Assembly (NCBI GenBank): GCA_963664585.2
Contig: CAXXEO010000009.1
Span: 1 to 64,000 of the forward strand
Source of the DNA: G963664585 sp963664585
GTDB lineage: Bacteria; Bacillota; Clostridia; Oscillospirales; Ruminococcaceae
Direction: 5' to 3'
DNA: 64,000 bases
This document shows, one piece after another, positions 8,926-17,661 of this stretch. Both the position numbers and the translations under genes were made by a program. Under the pieces are notes generated by a model. The model saw only the letters and a program-made list of their open reading frames with translations. It had not been told where the DNA came from and did no database searches. The stretch's first letter is position 1. Each line of letters begins with the position of its first letter.

Positions 8926-10338
8926 ATGAAAAAGGTGCTGACCAAAAATTTTCTGCTGACGTCAGCTGCAGCAATCTTATCCTGTAGTGCTTTCTTCATG
9001 CTGTTTACATATGCACGTGTCTCCATGAGTGCGATGGCCAGAATTGTGCTGTCAGCCGCCTCAGCTGGCGTTGTGTGTTTTTTTTGCTCGCTATTTTTAG
9101 CTTCTAAGACCATTGATGTGATACTCGCACCGGTAAAGCGCATCACAAGCCGTTTGGGTTTTATCCAAAAAGGCGATTACAACACATATATCGATTATCC
9201 CTATAAGGATGATTTTTCGCCACTTGTGGGCACTATCAACAAACTGACTACGGATATTACCGAAACGGTCAGGGAACGCACCTATGAGAAGCAAAAGGCC
9301 GAATATATCCTCAACAATATGTCTAATGGAATGCTCTTAGTGGATCAGGCTGGCGTGATACTCCAGTATAATGCGGCGGTTAGGGGCTTTTTTGAGCTGG
9401 GTGAGAATCCTGTGGGCGAGTGTATTTTTAACTTGATTGCCGATACAAAGCTTTCTGTGGCGGTTATGGGTGCTGCGCGGGATGAAACTTCTGCGGTATT
9501 CGACATAGAGCAGGGAGGCCATTTGGAAAGGGTAGTATCCATTCGTGTTACACCGATTGCTGGAGCACTAACCGGCGGTACTTTCCAGGGAGGGGCTATT
9601 ATCACTTTTACCGACGTTACCCAAATACGCCGAATGGAGCGTCTCAGAAGCGAGTTCATTGGCAATGTATCGCATGAACTGAAAACACCCATCACCTCGA
9701 TTAAAGGCTTTGCCGAACTTGTATCAACCGGCATTGTCACTGACCCCGACACGATTCATGGCTATATGGAACGAATTTACGGTGAGGCTGAACGCATGAC
9801 TGTCCTGATCGAAGATATTCTTCGCATAAACCGTCTTGACGCCGGTGTCAGGACCGCCCCGCTTCAGCCTGTGAACCTTGCCTCTTTGAGCAAAGACATT
9901 TTTTTTCGGATAGAGCCTCTTTTGGGGCGAAAACTTCTAAAGACATCGGTTAAGGGCGCAGCCACCTTCTTGGCTGATCCTGACGATATGCGTCAACTGA
10001 TGAGTAACCTGATTGAAAATGCAGTCAAATATAACCGCCAGGACGGACAGGTAAACGTACATCTCAGTCAGGATGGGAACCTTACCAACATTGTGGTATC
10101 GGATACCGGTATTGGAATTCCTTTGGAATATCAGCCGCGAATTTTCGAACGTTTCTACCGTGTGGACAAGGGCCGTTCCAAGCAGGAGGGGGGCACCGGT
10201 TTGGGGCTTTCCATTGTTAAGCATATTGTGGGACGATACCGTGGTCAGATAGATCTTACGAGCAAGGTGGATGTGGGTACCACCATCAAGATCACTTTAC
10301 CCAATCCCCCAGTCGAGCAAATTGAAATAATTTCCTGA
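8926..10338 (+). CDS. Sensor histidine kinase, PhoR/WalK-like
   Basis: Membrane sensor kinase of 470 residues: two N-terminal transmembrane segments with a very short loop between them (about 9-30 and 38-62), a linker resembling HAMP, a PAS domain (about 125-230), HisKA with the phospho-acceptor in FIGNVSHELKTPITSI (about 245-260), and HATPase with N-box LMSNLIENAVKYN, G1 DTGIGIP, F-box IFERFYRVD and G2 GGTGLGLSIVKHIV. The near-absence of an extracellular domain fits PhoR-type kinases that sense through a partner such as a phosphate transporter. It should phosphorylate the response regulator encoded 31 bp upstream. Confidence 0.95.
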   Translation: MKKVLTKNFLLTSAAAILSCSAFFMLFTYARVSMSAMARIVLSAASAGVVCFFCSLFLASKTIDVILAPVKRITSRLGFIQKGDYNTYIDYPYKDDFSPLVGTINKLTTDITETVRERTYEKQKAEYILNNMSNGMLLVDQAGVILQYNAAVRGFFELGENPVGECIFNLIADTKLSVAVMGAARDETSAVFDIEQGGHLERVVSIRVTPIAGALTGGTFQGGAIITFTDVTQIRRMERLRSEFIGNVSHELKTPITSIKGFAELVSTGIVTDPDTIHGYMERIYGEAERMTVLIEDILRINRLDAGVRTAPLQPVNLASLSKDIFFRIEPLLGRKLLKTSVKGAATFLADPDDMRQLMSNLIENAVKYNRQDGQVNVHLSQDGNLTNIVVSDTGIGIPLEYQPRIFERFYRVDKGRSKQEGGTGLGLSIVKHIVGRYRGQIDLTSKVDVGTTIKITLPNPPVEQIEIIS

Positions 10339-10461
10339 TAATCCTTTGATAGTTTTTTCCTTTCTGCGCAAACTATATATAGATGAAGGCAAATTTACTC
10401 AAGCCTGGCAGCGCAGAATCATGTTTCATAACGGGCAAAGGATTATAACGGAGGGTAAAAA

Positions 10462-11385
10462 ATGAAGTTCAAAATGGTTTCTATTCTGCTGGCGCTTATG
10501 ATGCTGGTACTGATAATGACAGCTTGTTCGAAAAGGAATCCAATCAGTTTATCCTCTTCACTGCCGTCCTCATCCAAGTCAAGCACATTTTCCAGCAGTA
10601 TACCGTCGTCCACCAGCAGTGTTACTCAAAGCTCGAGCAGCATGCCGAGCTCCTCAAAAACCGCAATGAGTGCTGATTTTGCTGAAATTGGAGCTCTTGA
10701 TGGCAAATCGATTGTATGGGGACCCGGCACACAAAAAGATAAGAATGGAAGGCCGGTTGCTCCCATACAGCTTCAGGAGAAGTATGGAAAATATAAAGCA
10801 GACTTCATTGCCCCCATGAACGGCAAGGTATACCTTACCTTTGACGAGGGTTATGAAAATGGATATACGGCTGCTATACTTGATACCCTGAAGGCAAAAG
10901 ATGTTACAGGTGTATTTTTTGTCACCCTGCACTATGTCAAAACCCAACCGGAGCTTGTGAGACGCATGATCAGCGAGGGGCATATCATCGGCAACCATAG
11001 CGCCAACCATCCCAATTATACCTCGATTTCTCTGGAAAAGGCCACCGAGGAGACCTTCACCCTTCATGACTACATAAAGGGTGAATTCGGTTATGAGATG
11101 TACCTTTTCCGTCCGCCTGAGGGGGCATTCTCTCAGCAAAGCCTTGCTCTGCTCGACTCTTTTGGATACAGAACCGTGTTTTGGAGCTTCGCCTATAATG
11201 ATTGGGACCCGGCTAACCAGATGGGCTACAATGCCGCTTATAAAAAAGTAACAGAGAATATCCATGACGGCGCAATTATCCTAATGCACGCGGTGGGTAA
11301 GGATAACTCACAGATTTTGGGACCCGTCATCGACTATGTCCGGCAAAAGGGTTATCAGATAGCCAGGTATGACTTGGGTGAATAG
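10462..11385 (+). CDS. Polysaccharide deacetylase lipoprotein (PdaA-like)
   Basis: 307 residues with a lipoprotein signal peptide (LVLIMTAC, lipid-modified Cys at about 22), then a Ser-rich linker of about 45 residues and a NodB-type CE4 deacetylase domain (about 110-305). The motif TFDEGYENG is the metal-binding motif 1 with Glu in place of the second Asp, as in PdaA-type enzymes that act in delta-lactam formation in spore cortex. HSANHPN carries the HxxxH metal ligands, RPPEGAF is motif 3 and ILMHAVG is motif 5. It should act on peptidoglycan outside the membrane. Sequence alone does not separate cortex from vegetative use. Confidence 0.92.
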   Translation: MKFKMVSILLALMMLVLIMTACSKRNPISLSSSLPSSSKSSTFSSSIPSSTSSVTQSSSSMPSSSKTAMSADFAEIGALDGKSIVWGPGTQKDKNGRPVAPIQLQEKYGKYKADFIAPMNGKVYLTFDEGYENGYTAAILDTLKAKDVTGVFFVTLHYVKTQPELVRRMISEGHIIGNHSANHPNYTSISLEKATEETFTLHDYIKGEFGYEMYLFRPPEGAFSQQSLALLDSFGYRTVFWSFAYNDWDPANQMGYNAAYKKVTENIHDGAIILMHAVGKDNSQILGPVIDYVRQKGYQIARYDLGE

Positions 11386-11405
11386 CTTTTTCCCAATTAA
11401 TTTTG

Positions 11406-11460
11406 AAACACCGCCGGCTTTCCACTGTATGTGGGGACGGCGGTGTTTTTTTTCTTTTTT
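11406..11460 (+). terminator. Rho-independent terminator of the deacetylase gene
   Basis: AACACCGCC pairs with GGCGGTGTT around a GC-rich inner segment and is followed by a run of T residues (11446-11453). It lies 20 bp after the deacetylase stop. Confidence 0.88.
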
Positions 11461-11673
11461 AGGTTTTACTTTTCTAATAAACTGGTGAAATAAATTTTTA
11501 TGTTCGTTTACTCCAAACGCGAGCAGAGCATGGACTCAGATGATTTTTTATTAAGAAGAATGAGAGCAAGTGTATAAAGCGACTTAAAAACTAAAAATTG
11601 GAGGCAATTAGAAGGAGAAGGAAATAGCCCGGTATAATCAGAGCAATGCACGTTATTTGTTTCCAAGGATAAT

Positions 11674-11750
11674 AAGTCTGTGTAATTACCTGAAAATTAC
11701 ACAGACTTTACATAAGCTTTACATACACAACAAAAAAAGGTTGATATAAT
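11674..11750 (+). promoter_or_regulatory. PhoP-type operator and promoter of the Na/Pi cotransporter
   Basis: Four TT(A/T)ACA-like hexamers occur at exact 11-bp spacing: ATTACC 11685, ATTACA 11696, TTTACA 11707 and TTTACA 11718. This is the repeat spacing known for Bacillus PhoP boxes. A perfect TATAAT lies at 11745-11750. Overlapping the first repeats is a perfect 14-bp inverted repeat, AAGTCTGTGTAATT at 11674-11687 and its complement at 11695-11708. A PhoB/PhoR-type pair is encoded just upstream. Confidence 0.65.
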
Positions 11751-11836
11751 TATTTGACATTAAACAGTTTAAACGGCTGAGATCGGTTTTTATAACCCAT
11801 TTAACCTGGTTAAAGGCAAGCAGAAGAAGATCAACT

Positions 11837-11875
11837 GCCTGTCTCCACAGTAAAGGACAGGCTTGCAGATTTTTT
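11837..11875 (+). terminator. Leader hairpin with U-run before the Na/Pi gene
   Basis: GCCTGTC (11837-11843) pairs with GACAGGC (11856-11862). TTGCAGATTTTTT follows, 28 bp before the start codon. It could be an attenuator in the leader. No competing antiterminator was identified, so the role is uncertain. Confidence 0.35.
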
Positions 11876-11902
11876 CGTGATCTGAGGAAAGGAAGAAATA
11901 AA

Positions 11903-13687
11903 ATGGATTTTTTCGGTTTTGTCAATCTATTTGGCGGACTGGCACTGTTTTTATATGGCATGACCATTCTAGGTACCGGGCTCGAAAAGATATCTGGTGG
12001 ACGTCTTGAAAAGACAATGGAAAAATTGACCAACAATGTGCTGTCCGGTGTTTTATTCGGTGCGGTTGTTACGGGAGCCATCCAGTCTTCTTCAGCAACA
12101 ACGGTGATTCTTGTAGGGTTGGTCAACTCACGTATCATGAGTCTGCACCAGGCCATTGGCGTCATCATGGGTGCCAATATCGGTACAACGGTAACCGCCC
12201 ACATCCTCCGCCTTGCGGACATCAGTTCGGAAAGTTTTTACCTGAGACTTTTAAAGCCGACTACTCTTGCGCCCATGGTGGCCATTGTTGGAATTCTATT
12301 GATTCTGGCGGCTAAAAAGCCTGCAAAAAAGAATCTGGGCCAGGTGCTTTTGGGTTTCGCTATTCTGTTTACCGGAATGTTCTCCATGGAGGCGGCTGTT
12401 GCCCCACTCCGCGAGGTGCCTGCGGTCGCGCACATGTTCGCTACAATGAAAAATCCCTTTATTGGGGTCCTTGTGGGCGCTGGGGTTACCGCCGTCATAC
12501 AGTCATCATCGGCTTCGGTGGGTATCCTGCAAGCGCTGTCTTCTACCGGGTTGATCACCTTTTCTGCTGCTGTTCCGATTATTCTGGGTCAGAACATTGG
12601 GACCTGTGTTACCGCAATGCTTGCCAGTATCGGTGTATCTAAAAACGCCAAGCGCACCGCTTTTGTTCATCTATTTTTCAATATAATTGGAACAATAGTG
12701 GTTTTATTTGCCGTTTATCTTTATCAATATACGATTGGTCTTCCGTTCTGGGACAGTATTATCGATAAGGGCGGTATTGCTAATTTCCATACGTTTTTTA
12801 ATGTCACCGTTACTTTAATGTTTCTGCCAGCATCAGGAATATTGGAAAAGCTCGTACGCGCAGTCGTCAGGGACAGTCCGAATGATCTTGACCTTCCTGA
12901 TGTCACAGCTACCCTTGATGATCGTTTTCTTGTCTCCGCCGGACTGGCGGTGAGTCATGGTAACGAGGCTGTCGTGACTATGGGCAAGCTGGCCATGGAT
13001 AACTTCAACGCTGCCCGCGGACTCTTCGTTCATTTTGACCTTAAAGTCTGTGAACGTATACGCGAGGTTGAAAATGTCATTGATAAATATGAAGACAGAC
13101 TGAGCAGATATCTCTTGGAGTTATCACGCAAAGAGATATCTGAATCGGACAGCAGCCGTGTATCTCAGCTGATGTATGTGATGAGCGAATTTGAACGCAT
13201 CGGCGATTACACGATCAATATCGTCGAGATTATCGAATCGATGCAAGAAAATAAAACCAGCTTTTCACCTCGCGCACAGAGTGAAATGGACACCGTATTT
13301 GATGCGGCGAGTGAAATAATTGGCATGGCCGTATCCTCATTCGAGGCGAGTGATGTGGAGCATGCGATGAACATTGAACCTCTCGAAGAGGTGATCGACG
13401 CAATGGTAGAGATGCTAAAAAACCGGCATATTGAGCGCTTGCGTCAGGGCAAGTGTACGATCGAGGCGGCCTTCCCGTTTGTTGAATCACTCGCCAACAT
13501 TGAACGCATATCCGACCATTGCTCCAACACGGCCACATACATTATCGGCCATGACAGGGATTATAAGGGCTTTGACCGACACCAATATACTCAATCCCTT
13601 CACAAGGGCAGTGACGAGCAGTATCGTCAGCAATTCGCGCGTTTCCAAGCAAAATATCTTGCTCACGTGCAAGTTGCGGATGAATAA
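11903..13687 (+). CDS. Na/Pi cotransporter family protein with PhoU-like tail
   Basis: 594-residue NptA/YjbB-type transporter. It has two inverted Na_Pi_cotrans repeats in the membrane half (about 1-320), marked by GAIQSSSATTVILVG (about 57) and AVIQSSSASVGILQA (about 195), the QSSS motifs that bind sodium and phosphate. The C-terminal half (about 340-565) is a helical PhoU-like domain with repeats such as MSEFERIGDYTINIVE and LANIERISDHCSNTA. It should import phosphate with sodium at the membrane. The PhoP-type box upstream and the nearby PhoB/PhoR-like pair suggest induction by phosphate limitation. The start is ATG with GGAAAGGAAG upstream. Confidence 0.95.
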   Translation: MDFFGFVNLFGGLALFLYGMTILGTGLEKISGGRLEKTMEKLTNNVLSGVLFGAVVTGAIQSSSATTVILVGLVNSRIMSLHQAIGVIMGANIGTTVTAHILRLADISSESFYLRLLKPTTLAPMVAIVGILLILAAKKPAKKNLGQVLLGFAILFTGMFSMEAAVAPLREVPAVAHMFATMKNPFIGVLVGAGVTAVIQSSSASVGILQALSSTGLITFSAAVPIILGQNIGTCVTAMLASIGVSKNAKRTAFVHLFFNIIGTIVVLFAVYLYQYTIGLPFWDSIIDKGGIANFHTFFNVTVTLMFLPASGILEKLVRAVVRDSPNDLDLPDVTATLDDRFLVSAGLAVSHGNEAVVTMGKLAMDNFNAARGLFVHFDLKVCERIREVENVIDKYEDRLSRYLLELSRKEISESDSSRVSQLMYVMSEFERIGDYTINIVEIIESMQENKTSFSPRAQSEMDTVFDAASEIIGMAVSSFEASDVEHAMNIEPLEEVIDAMVEMLKNRHIERLRQGKCTIEAAFPFVESLANIERISDHCSNTATYIIGHDRDYKGFDRHQYTQSLHKGSDEQYRQQFARFQAKYLAHVQVADE

Positions 13688-13731
13688 GGATTGTTGCTGC
13701 AGTCGCATCGTACCAATCTCAAACCAAATGA

Positions 13732-13781
13732 GTTTTAGCCTCTTTTTCTCCGCTGGAGGCGGGGGAAACAGAGGCTAAAAC
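13732..13781 (+). terminator. Long hairpin after the Na/Pi gene
   Basis: GTTTTAGCCTCT (13732-13743) pairs perfectly with AGAGGCTAAAAC (13770-13781). The inner part, TTTCTCCGCTGGAGGCGGGGGAAA, is a variant of the GC-rich tip seen in families A and B. It lies 44 bp after the stop codon. The T-run afterwards is absent, so it may act as a processing or 3'-stabilising hairpin. Confidence 0.5.
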
Positions 13782-13820
13782 ACGACAAAACCATGTAAAA
13801 AGGACTGAATATTCGGCAGG

Positions 13821-13926
13821 TATAGCCAATTAACTTAAAAACTGGCTATATAGAAAACGTCATTTTCTTCCCCCGCCTTCGGCGGGGAAAGAAATCACAA
13901 GCTTGTTTTCAAGTTGATTAACTATA
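13821..13926 (-). repeat. Family A MITE-like element, copy A3
   Basis: 106 bp, minus orientation. The tip is GCCTTCGGC with one mismatch in the G-run (GGCGGGGAAAG). It lies downstream of the Na/Pi gene and its hairpin, upstream of the rplM promoter. Confidence 0.9.
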
Positions 13927-14173
13927 TCTGCTTGCGGTCCTTTTAAGGTAAATGCGATATTATTCTTTTCAAAAGACATTCTTTACCCAAAACTGATAGG
14001 AATTATGTTTGATTAAGCCTTATTTGCCACCAGTCGGCCTGCTTACCTTACTATTGTGTTAAAAGCAAATATTAAAAAAGTGAAATGGCAAGCGAGGATA
14101 TAGGAGATAGCAAGAGGATAGCAGAGCAAATTGAAGATGTGGTGTCTTAAATTAAATTATTTTAAAATAGATG

Positions 14174-14202
14174 TTGACACCGTCTGTCCCAATAGATATA
14201 AT
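14174..14202 (+). promoter_or_regulatory. Consensus sigma-A promoter for rplM-rpsI
   Basis: Perfect TTGACA (14174-14179), a 17-bp spacer and perfect TATAAT (14197-14202), 66 bp before the rplM start codon. A consensus promoter fits a ribosomal protein operon. Confidence 0.85.
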
Positions 14203-14268
14203 AGATTTTGCGACTATAGTATGTTTACTATTTCTATACAACAAAAAGGGAGACCAGGAGGTAAAAAT

Positions 14269-14697
14269 ATGTCCACCTATATGCCAAAAGCCGGCGACCT
14301 GAAGAGAAGCTGGTATCTGTTAGATGCAGCTGGTAAACCCCTTGGACGTACCGCGGCTACCGCTGCGATACTGCTCAGAGGTAAACACAAGCCCATCTTT
14401 ACCCCCAATGTCGATTGCGGGGATCATGTTGTCATTCTGAACGCTGAAAAGGCTGTTCTGACTGGCAACAAGCTTGAGAAAAAATTCTACCGTCATCACA
14501 GCGGATGGGTAGGAGGCCTCAAGGAGATCAGTTATGCCCATTTGATGAAGGAAACACCCGAAAAAGCGATGATGCTTGCAATCAAGGGTATGCTTCCCGA
14601 CAACACTCTTGGCAGGACCGCTCTCACAAGGGTTCGCATCTATAAAGGCGATCAGCACGAGAACCAGGCGCAACAACCCCAGGTTTGGAAAGACTAA
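14269..14697 (+). CDS. rplM: 50S ribosomal protein L13
   Basis: Ribosomal protein L13 of 142 residues, normal length, beginning MSTYMPKAGDLKRSWYLLDA. Family motifs GKPLGRTAATAAILLRGKHKP, CGDHVVILNAEKAVLTGNK and KGMLPDNTLGR are present. A longer reading frame runs 46 codons upstream, but AGGAGG seven bases before the ATG at 14269 and the promoter position fix this start. rpsI follows 19 bp later, the conserved L13-S9 pair. Confidence 0.97.
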   Translation: MSTYMPKAGDLKRSWYLLDAAGKPLGRTAATAAILLRGKHKPIFTPNVDCGDHVVILNAEKAVLTGNKLEKKFYRHHSGWVGGLKEISYAHLMKETPEKAMMLAIKGMLPDNTLGRTALTRVRIYKGDQHENQAQQPQVWKD

Positions 14698-14716
14698 TTG
14701 AGGAGGATAGAGTTCG

Positions 14717-15115
14717 ATGTACGATAAAAAGCCTTATTTTTACGGCACAGGAAGAAGAAAACACTCGGTAGCGCGTGTACGCCTGTATCAGGGTACCGGC
14801 ACCATCACTATCAATGGCCGCGATATCGACGACTATTTTGGCCTTGATACACTGAAGTTGATTGTCAGACAGCCTCTGGCTCTTACCAATACCATGGGGC
14901 GCTATGATGTTATCTGCACCGTCGCGGGTGGCGGCGTATCCGGCCAGGCCGGCGCCATTCGTCACGGCATAGCCCGTGCTCTGCTTCTACATCCGGATGA
15001 GCTTCGCCCGGTTCTCAAAAAGGCCGGCTTCCTCACCCGCGACCCACGTATGAAAGAGCGTAAAAAGTACGGCCTCAAAGCCGCCCGACGCGCTCCACAG
15101 TTCTCAAAGAGATAG
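14717..15115 (+). CDS. rpsI: 30S ribosomal protein S9
   Basis: Ribosomal protein S9 of 132 residues. The family signature GRRKHSVARVRLYQGTGTI lies near the N-terminus, GGGVSGQAGAIRHGIARALL near 75-95, and the basic tail ends FSKR, which reaches the P-site tRNA in the 30S subunit. The start is ATG with GAGGAGGA eight bases upstream. It is co-transcribed with rplM and followed by a strong terminator. Confidence 0.97.
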   Translation: MYDKKPYFYGTGRRKHSVARVRLYQGTGTITINGRDIDDYFGLDTLKLIVRQPLALTNTMGRYDVICTVAGGGVSGQAGAIRHGIARALLLHPDELRPVLKKAGFLTRDPRMKERKKYGLKAARRAPQFSKR

Positions 15116-15161
15116 TTTGCAACGATATCAATCGATATTGTATCAAATTAAAAATGCACGA

Positions 15162-15197
15162 GAGGCTCGACACGATGATACAGTGTCGAGCCCTTTT
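15162..15197 (+). terminator. Rho-independent terminator of rplM-rpsI
   Basis: GGCTCGACAC (15164-15173) and GTGTCGAGCC (15183-15192) form a perfect 10-bp stem with loop GATGATACA, followed by CTTTT. An almost identical terminator occurs at 15958 after the next gene. Confidence 0.88.
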
Positions 15198-15268
15198 GAT
15201 GTGAAAATACATGGGGTAAAATTGACTTCGCGATTGGTTAATGCTATCGTTATTGTGTAGTTTATTTA

Positions 15269-15374
15269 TATAGCCAATTAACTTAAAAACTGGCTATATA
15301 TAAAACGTCATTTTCTTCCCCCGCCTTCGGCAGGGGAAGAAATCACAAGCTTGTTTTCAAGTTAATCAACTATA
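15269..15374 (-). repeat. Family A MITE-like element, copy A4
   Basis: 106 bp, minus orientation, tip GCCTTCGGC with one stem mismatch (GGCAGGGG). It lies between the rpsI terminator and the deformylase-like gene, ending 18 bp before that start codon, so it forms part of the gene's upstream region. Confidence 0.9.
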
Positions 15375-15392
15375 TTTGTCGAGGTATCTTGT

Positions 15393-15899
15393 ATGCAAAA
15401 GAAAATTTTGTTGTTAGGAAATCAAAAGCTGTATGAAAGCAGCATTTCGGTGCAATTTGAACAGCTTGTATCAGTGTGTGATTTGGTTGCCGACTTACAC
15501 GACACTTTGATTGCTTACCGAAACAAATACGGCGCAGGGCGGGCAATTGCCGCACCGCAGATTGGCGTGCAGCTGCGCGTACTGTATATGTTTATTGATA
15601 AACCTGTTACCTTTATAAACCCCAGCCTAACCTTCCCAGACAACGAAATGATGGAAGTAATGGATGATTGCATGTCTTTTCCCAGGCTGAAAGTACGTGT
15701 TCACCGGCATAAAAGATGTACAATTACATACTTCGATCTTGCGTGGGAAAAGCATACAATGGAACTCGAAGACGATTTGGCTGAATTGTTGCAACATGAG
15801 TATGACCATTTGGACGGTATACTTGCGACAATGCGCGCAATAAACGGCAAAGCTTTCTACTATGTAAACGGGGATACAACAGAATCAGAATTTCTCTGA
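15393..15899 (+). CDS. Peptide deformylase-family protein (accessory paralogue)
   Basis: 168-residue member of the peptide deformylase family, metallo-hydrolases that remove the N-formyl group from nascent proteins. Motif 1 appears as GRAIAAPQIG (about 52-61). Motif 2 is DDCMSFP (about 95), where the usual EGCLS is changed but the metal-ligand Cys is kept. Motif 3 is LLQHEYDHLDG (about 136-146), with both His ligands and the catalytic Glu. The metal site is therefore complete although motif 2 is unusual, so this may be an accessory or specialised deformylase. It is a single gene bracketed by two near-identical terminator-plus-family-A modules. Confidence 0.88.
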   Translation: MQKKILLLGNQKLYESSISVQFEQLVSVCDLVADLHDTLIAYRNKYGAGRAIAAPQIGVQLRVLYMFIDKPVTFINPSLTFPDNEMMEVMDDCMSFPRLKVRVHRHKRCTITYFDLAWEKHTMELEDDLAELLQHEYDHLDGILATMRAINGKAFYYVNGDTTESEFL

Positions 15900-15955
15900 A
15901 TGAAATATCTGCTAAGGGGTTCAATTGACGATATCAAACGAAAATTATCAATACA

Positions 15956-15996
15956 AAAGAGGCTCGACACGATTATACAGGGTCGAGCCTCTTTGT
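15956..15996 (+). terminator. Terminator of the deformylase-like gene (copy of the rpsI terminator)
   Basis: AGAGGCTCGACAC (15958-15970) pairs with GGGTCGAGCCTCT (15980-15992), followed by TTTG. It shares its sequence and preceding GATATCAA segment with the rpsI terminator 800 bp upstream. Confidence 0.8.
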
Positions 15997-16023
15997 GGGA
16001 TGCAGGCACTTTTGTCTCATATA

Positions 16024-16129
16024 TATATCCAATTAACTTAAAAACTGGCTATATATAAAACGTCATTTTCTTCCCCCGCCTTCGGCGGGGGAAGAAATCA
16101 CAAGCTTGTTTTCAAGTTAATCAACTATA
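16024..16129 (-). repeat. Family A MITE-like element, copy A5
   Basis: 106 bp, minus orientation, left end TATATCCAATT (one change from consensus), tip GCCTTCGGC with perfect stem. It lies after the deformylase terminator and just upstream of the GGDEF gene. Confidence 0.9.
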
Positions 16130-16223
16130 ATTACTGAAACTGGACTTTATGATACTTCGGTGGTATTATTTGGGTGTAAATAATTTGTATTATTTTAAAA
16201 ATCTTGTTATTTGGGGAGAAAAA

Positions 16224-17357
16224 GTGGACGAAAATTCGAATATCATTGAAATTGAAAATGAATATAAAAGAATAGATAGCAAATGGTTGAGACTCCATTA
16301 TCTAACTTCTGTCGGTCTAGTGCTTTTTGCATTTCTTATAGAATGCATATTGGGTTTGGCATTTTTCAACTTGGGAAATATCGATTTATCTATAGAGAAA
16401 TATATTCTAAAATACATCCTGTCTCCGCTTGTACTAAACGCAATTTTCATTATTATTGGTTGTTGGGCAATACATACTGTGCGTTTGACGCAAGACGCAA
16501 AAGTATATATTGTTTCATTGCTGTTTGTTGCAATTTGTTTTGTGTATTTTACAGTACACAGTATTTTTACCTCGCTTTTTGTGATTTTTACTGTACCTAT
16601 GCTATTGACTATAGTGTATGGAAATTATTTGTTAACAACAGTTACGGCTCTGCTCAGCATATCCGCAAAGATTATTTCTGAGTTATTTATCACATGGGAT
16701 CCTGACAAACTTAATATTTTTGATAGTGATTTAGGGCTAACTAATTTTATTATTTCCTTAAGTATTTTGTGCGCTTTTTATGTTGTTTGCATAGTTGTTA
16801 TACGTTTTGAGAGAGAAAAGAATGCTGCCAGCATACAAAAAGAAATAGAACGTTATCAGCTGCAGGAAAGATTACAGACCGATGAACTAACAGCGATCAA
16901 TAATAGAACAGCCTTGCGAAATGCGTTTCAAAGCATCGAAGAAGATGCCTCGGAAAATACATATATCTTTGTAATGATTGATCTTGATAATTTTAAAATT
17001 CTCAATGATACATTAGGACATGATATAGGTGATCAATGTTTAAATGATTTCGGTAATATACTAAAAACAAATTGTATTGATGCAACACCTTTTCGTTTTG
17101 GCGGTGACGAATTTTGCATCTTATTTAAAAATCAAACGTTGAAGGCCGTATTAGAAACATGTGAAAGAATTCAAGAAGGCTTAAAAGAAAATGCTGTTTT
17201 ATATACGATAGATGTACCGCTGACTGCAAGCTTCGGAATCGCACACTATTCAAGTGAAATGACAACAGCTCAATTGATGAAGAATACCGACTCTGCACTA
17301 TATCGTTCCAAAACGGTGAAAGATGCTATTTATATTTATGATGATCAAGAAAGATAA
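16224..17357 (+). CDS. Membrane-bound diguanylate cyclase (GGDEF protein)
   Basis: GGDEF-domain protein of 377 residues from the chosen GTG start, preceded by TTGGGGAG; an in-frame ATG 25 codons upstream at 16149 has no good ribosome site. Five or six hydrophobic segments (about 25-190) form an uncharacterised membrane sensor. The C-terminal GGDEF domain has FVMIDLDNFKILNDTLGHDIGD and the intact active site FRFGGDEFCILF, so c-di-GMP synthesis is expected. The RxxD product-inhibition site before GGDEF reads NCID, so feedback inhibition through the I-site is unlikely. The gene is AT-rich compared with neighbours. Confidence 0.93.
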   Translation: MDENSNIIEIENEYKRIDSKWLRLHYLTSVGLVLFAFLIECILGLAFFNLGNIDLSIEKYILKYILSPLVLNAIFIIIGCWAIHTVRLTQDAKVYIVSLLFVAICFVYFTVHSIFTSLFVIFTVPMLLTIVYGNYLLTTVTALLSISAKIISELFITWDPDKLNIFDSDLGLTNFIISLSILCAFYVVCIVVIRFEREKNAASIQKEIERYQLQERLQTDELTAINNRTALRNAFQSIEEDASENTYIFVMIDLDNFKILNDTLGHDIGDQCLNDFGNILKTNCIDATPFRFGGDEFCILFKNQTLKAVLETCERIQEGLKENAVLYTIDVPLTASFGIAHYSSEMTTAQLMKNTDSALYRSKTVKDAIYIYDDQER

Positions 17358-17661
17358 GTCTGAATAATTAAAGGAAAATTTGATCCGCAATATAATTATG
17401 CTTATAAGCGTTCTCAGTAAATTCTTGTATAGTATATTACTCAAGTAAAGAGGGAACGATTGAATTATTAAAACTAAGCTTTTATATTTTTAGCTATCCA
17501 TTAATTTCGCCATATACTTTAAATTAAATTTTCAATTATTTTTTGATGCTTAAATCAGGTAATGGCGCTATAATACGCATTTTTTGCTTACAAGGCAGGG
17601 TTGTAATTATGAACAATAGTGATAGGATAGTATTTAAAGCGTTGTATAAGGAGGTAAATTG

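Noticed and set aside
14131..14268. An N-terminal extension of ribosomal protein L13
   Set aside because: The extra 46 codons include the promoter region, lack a ribosome site and do not resemble L13; AGGAGG before 14269 fixes the start.
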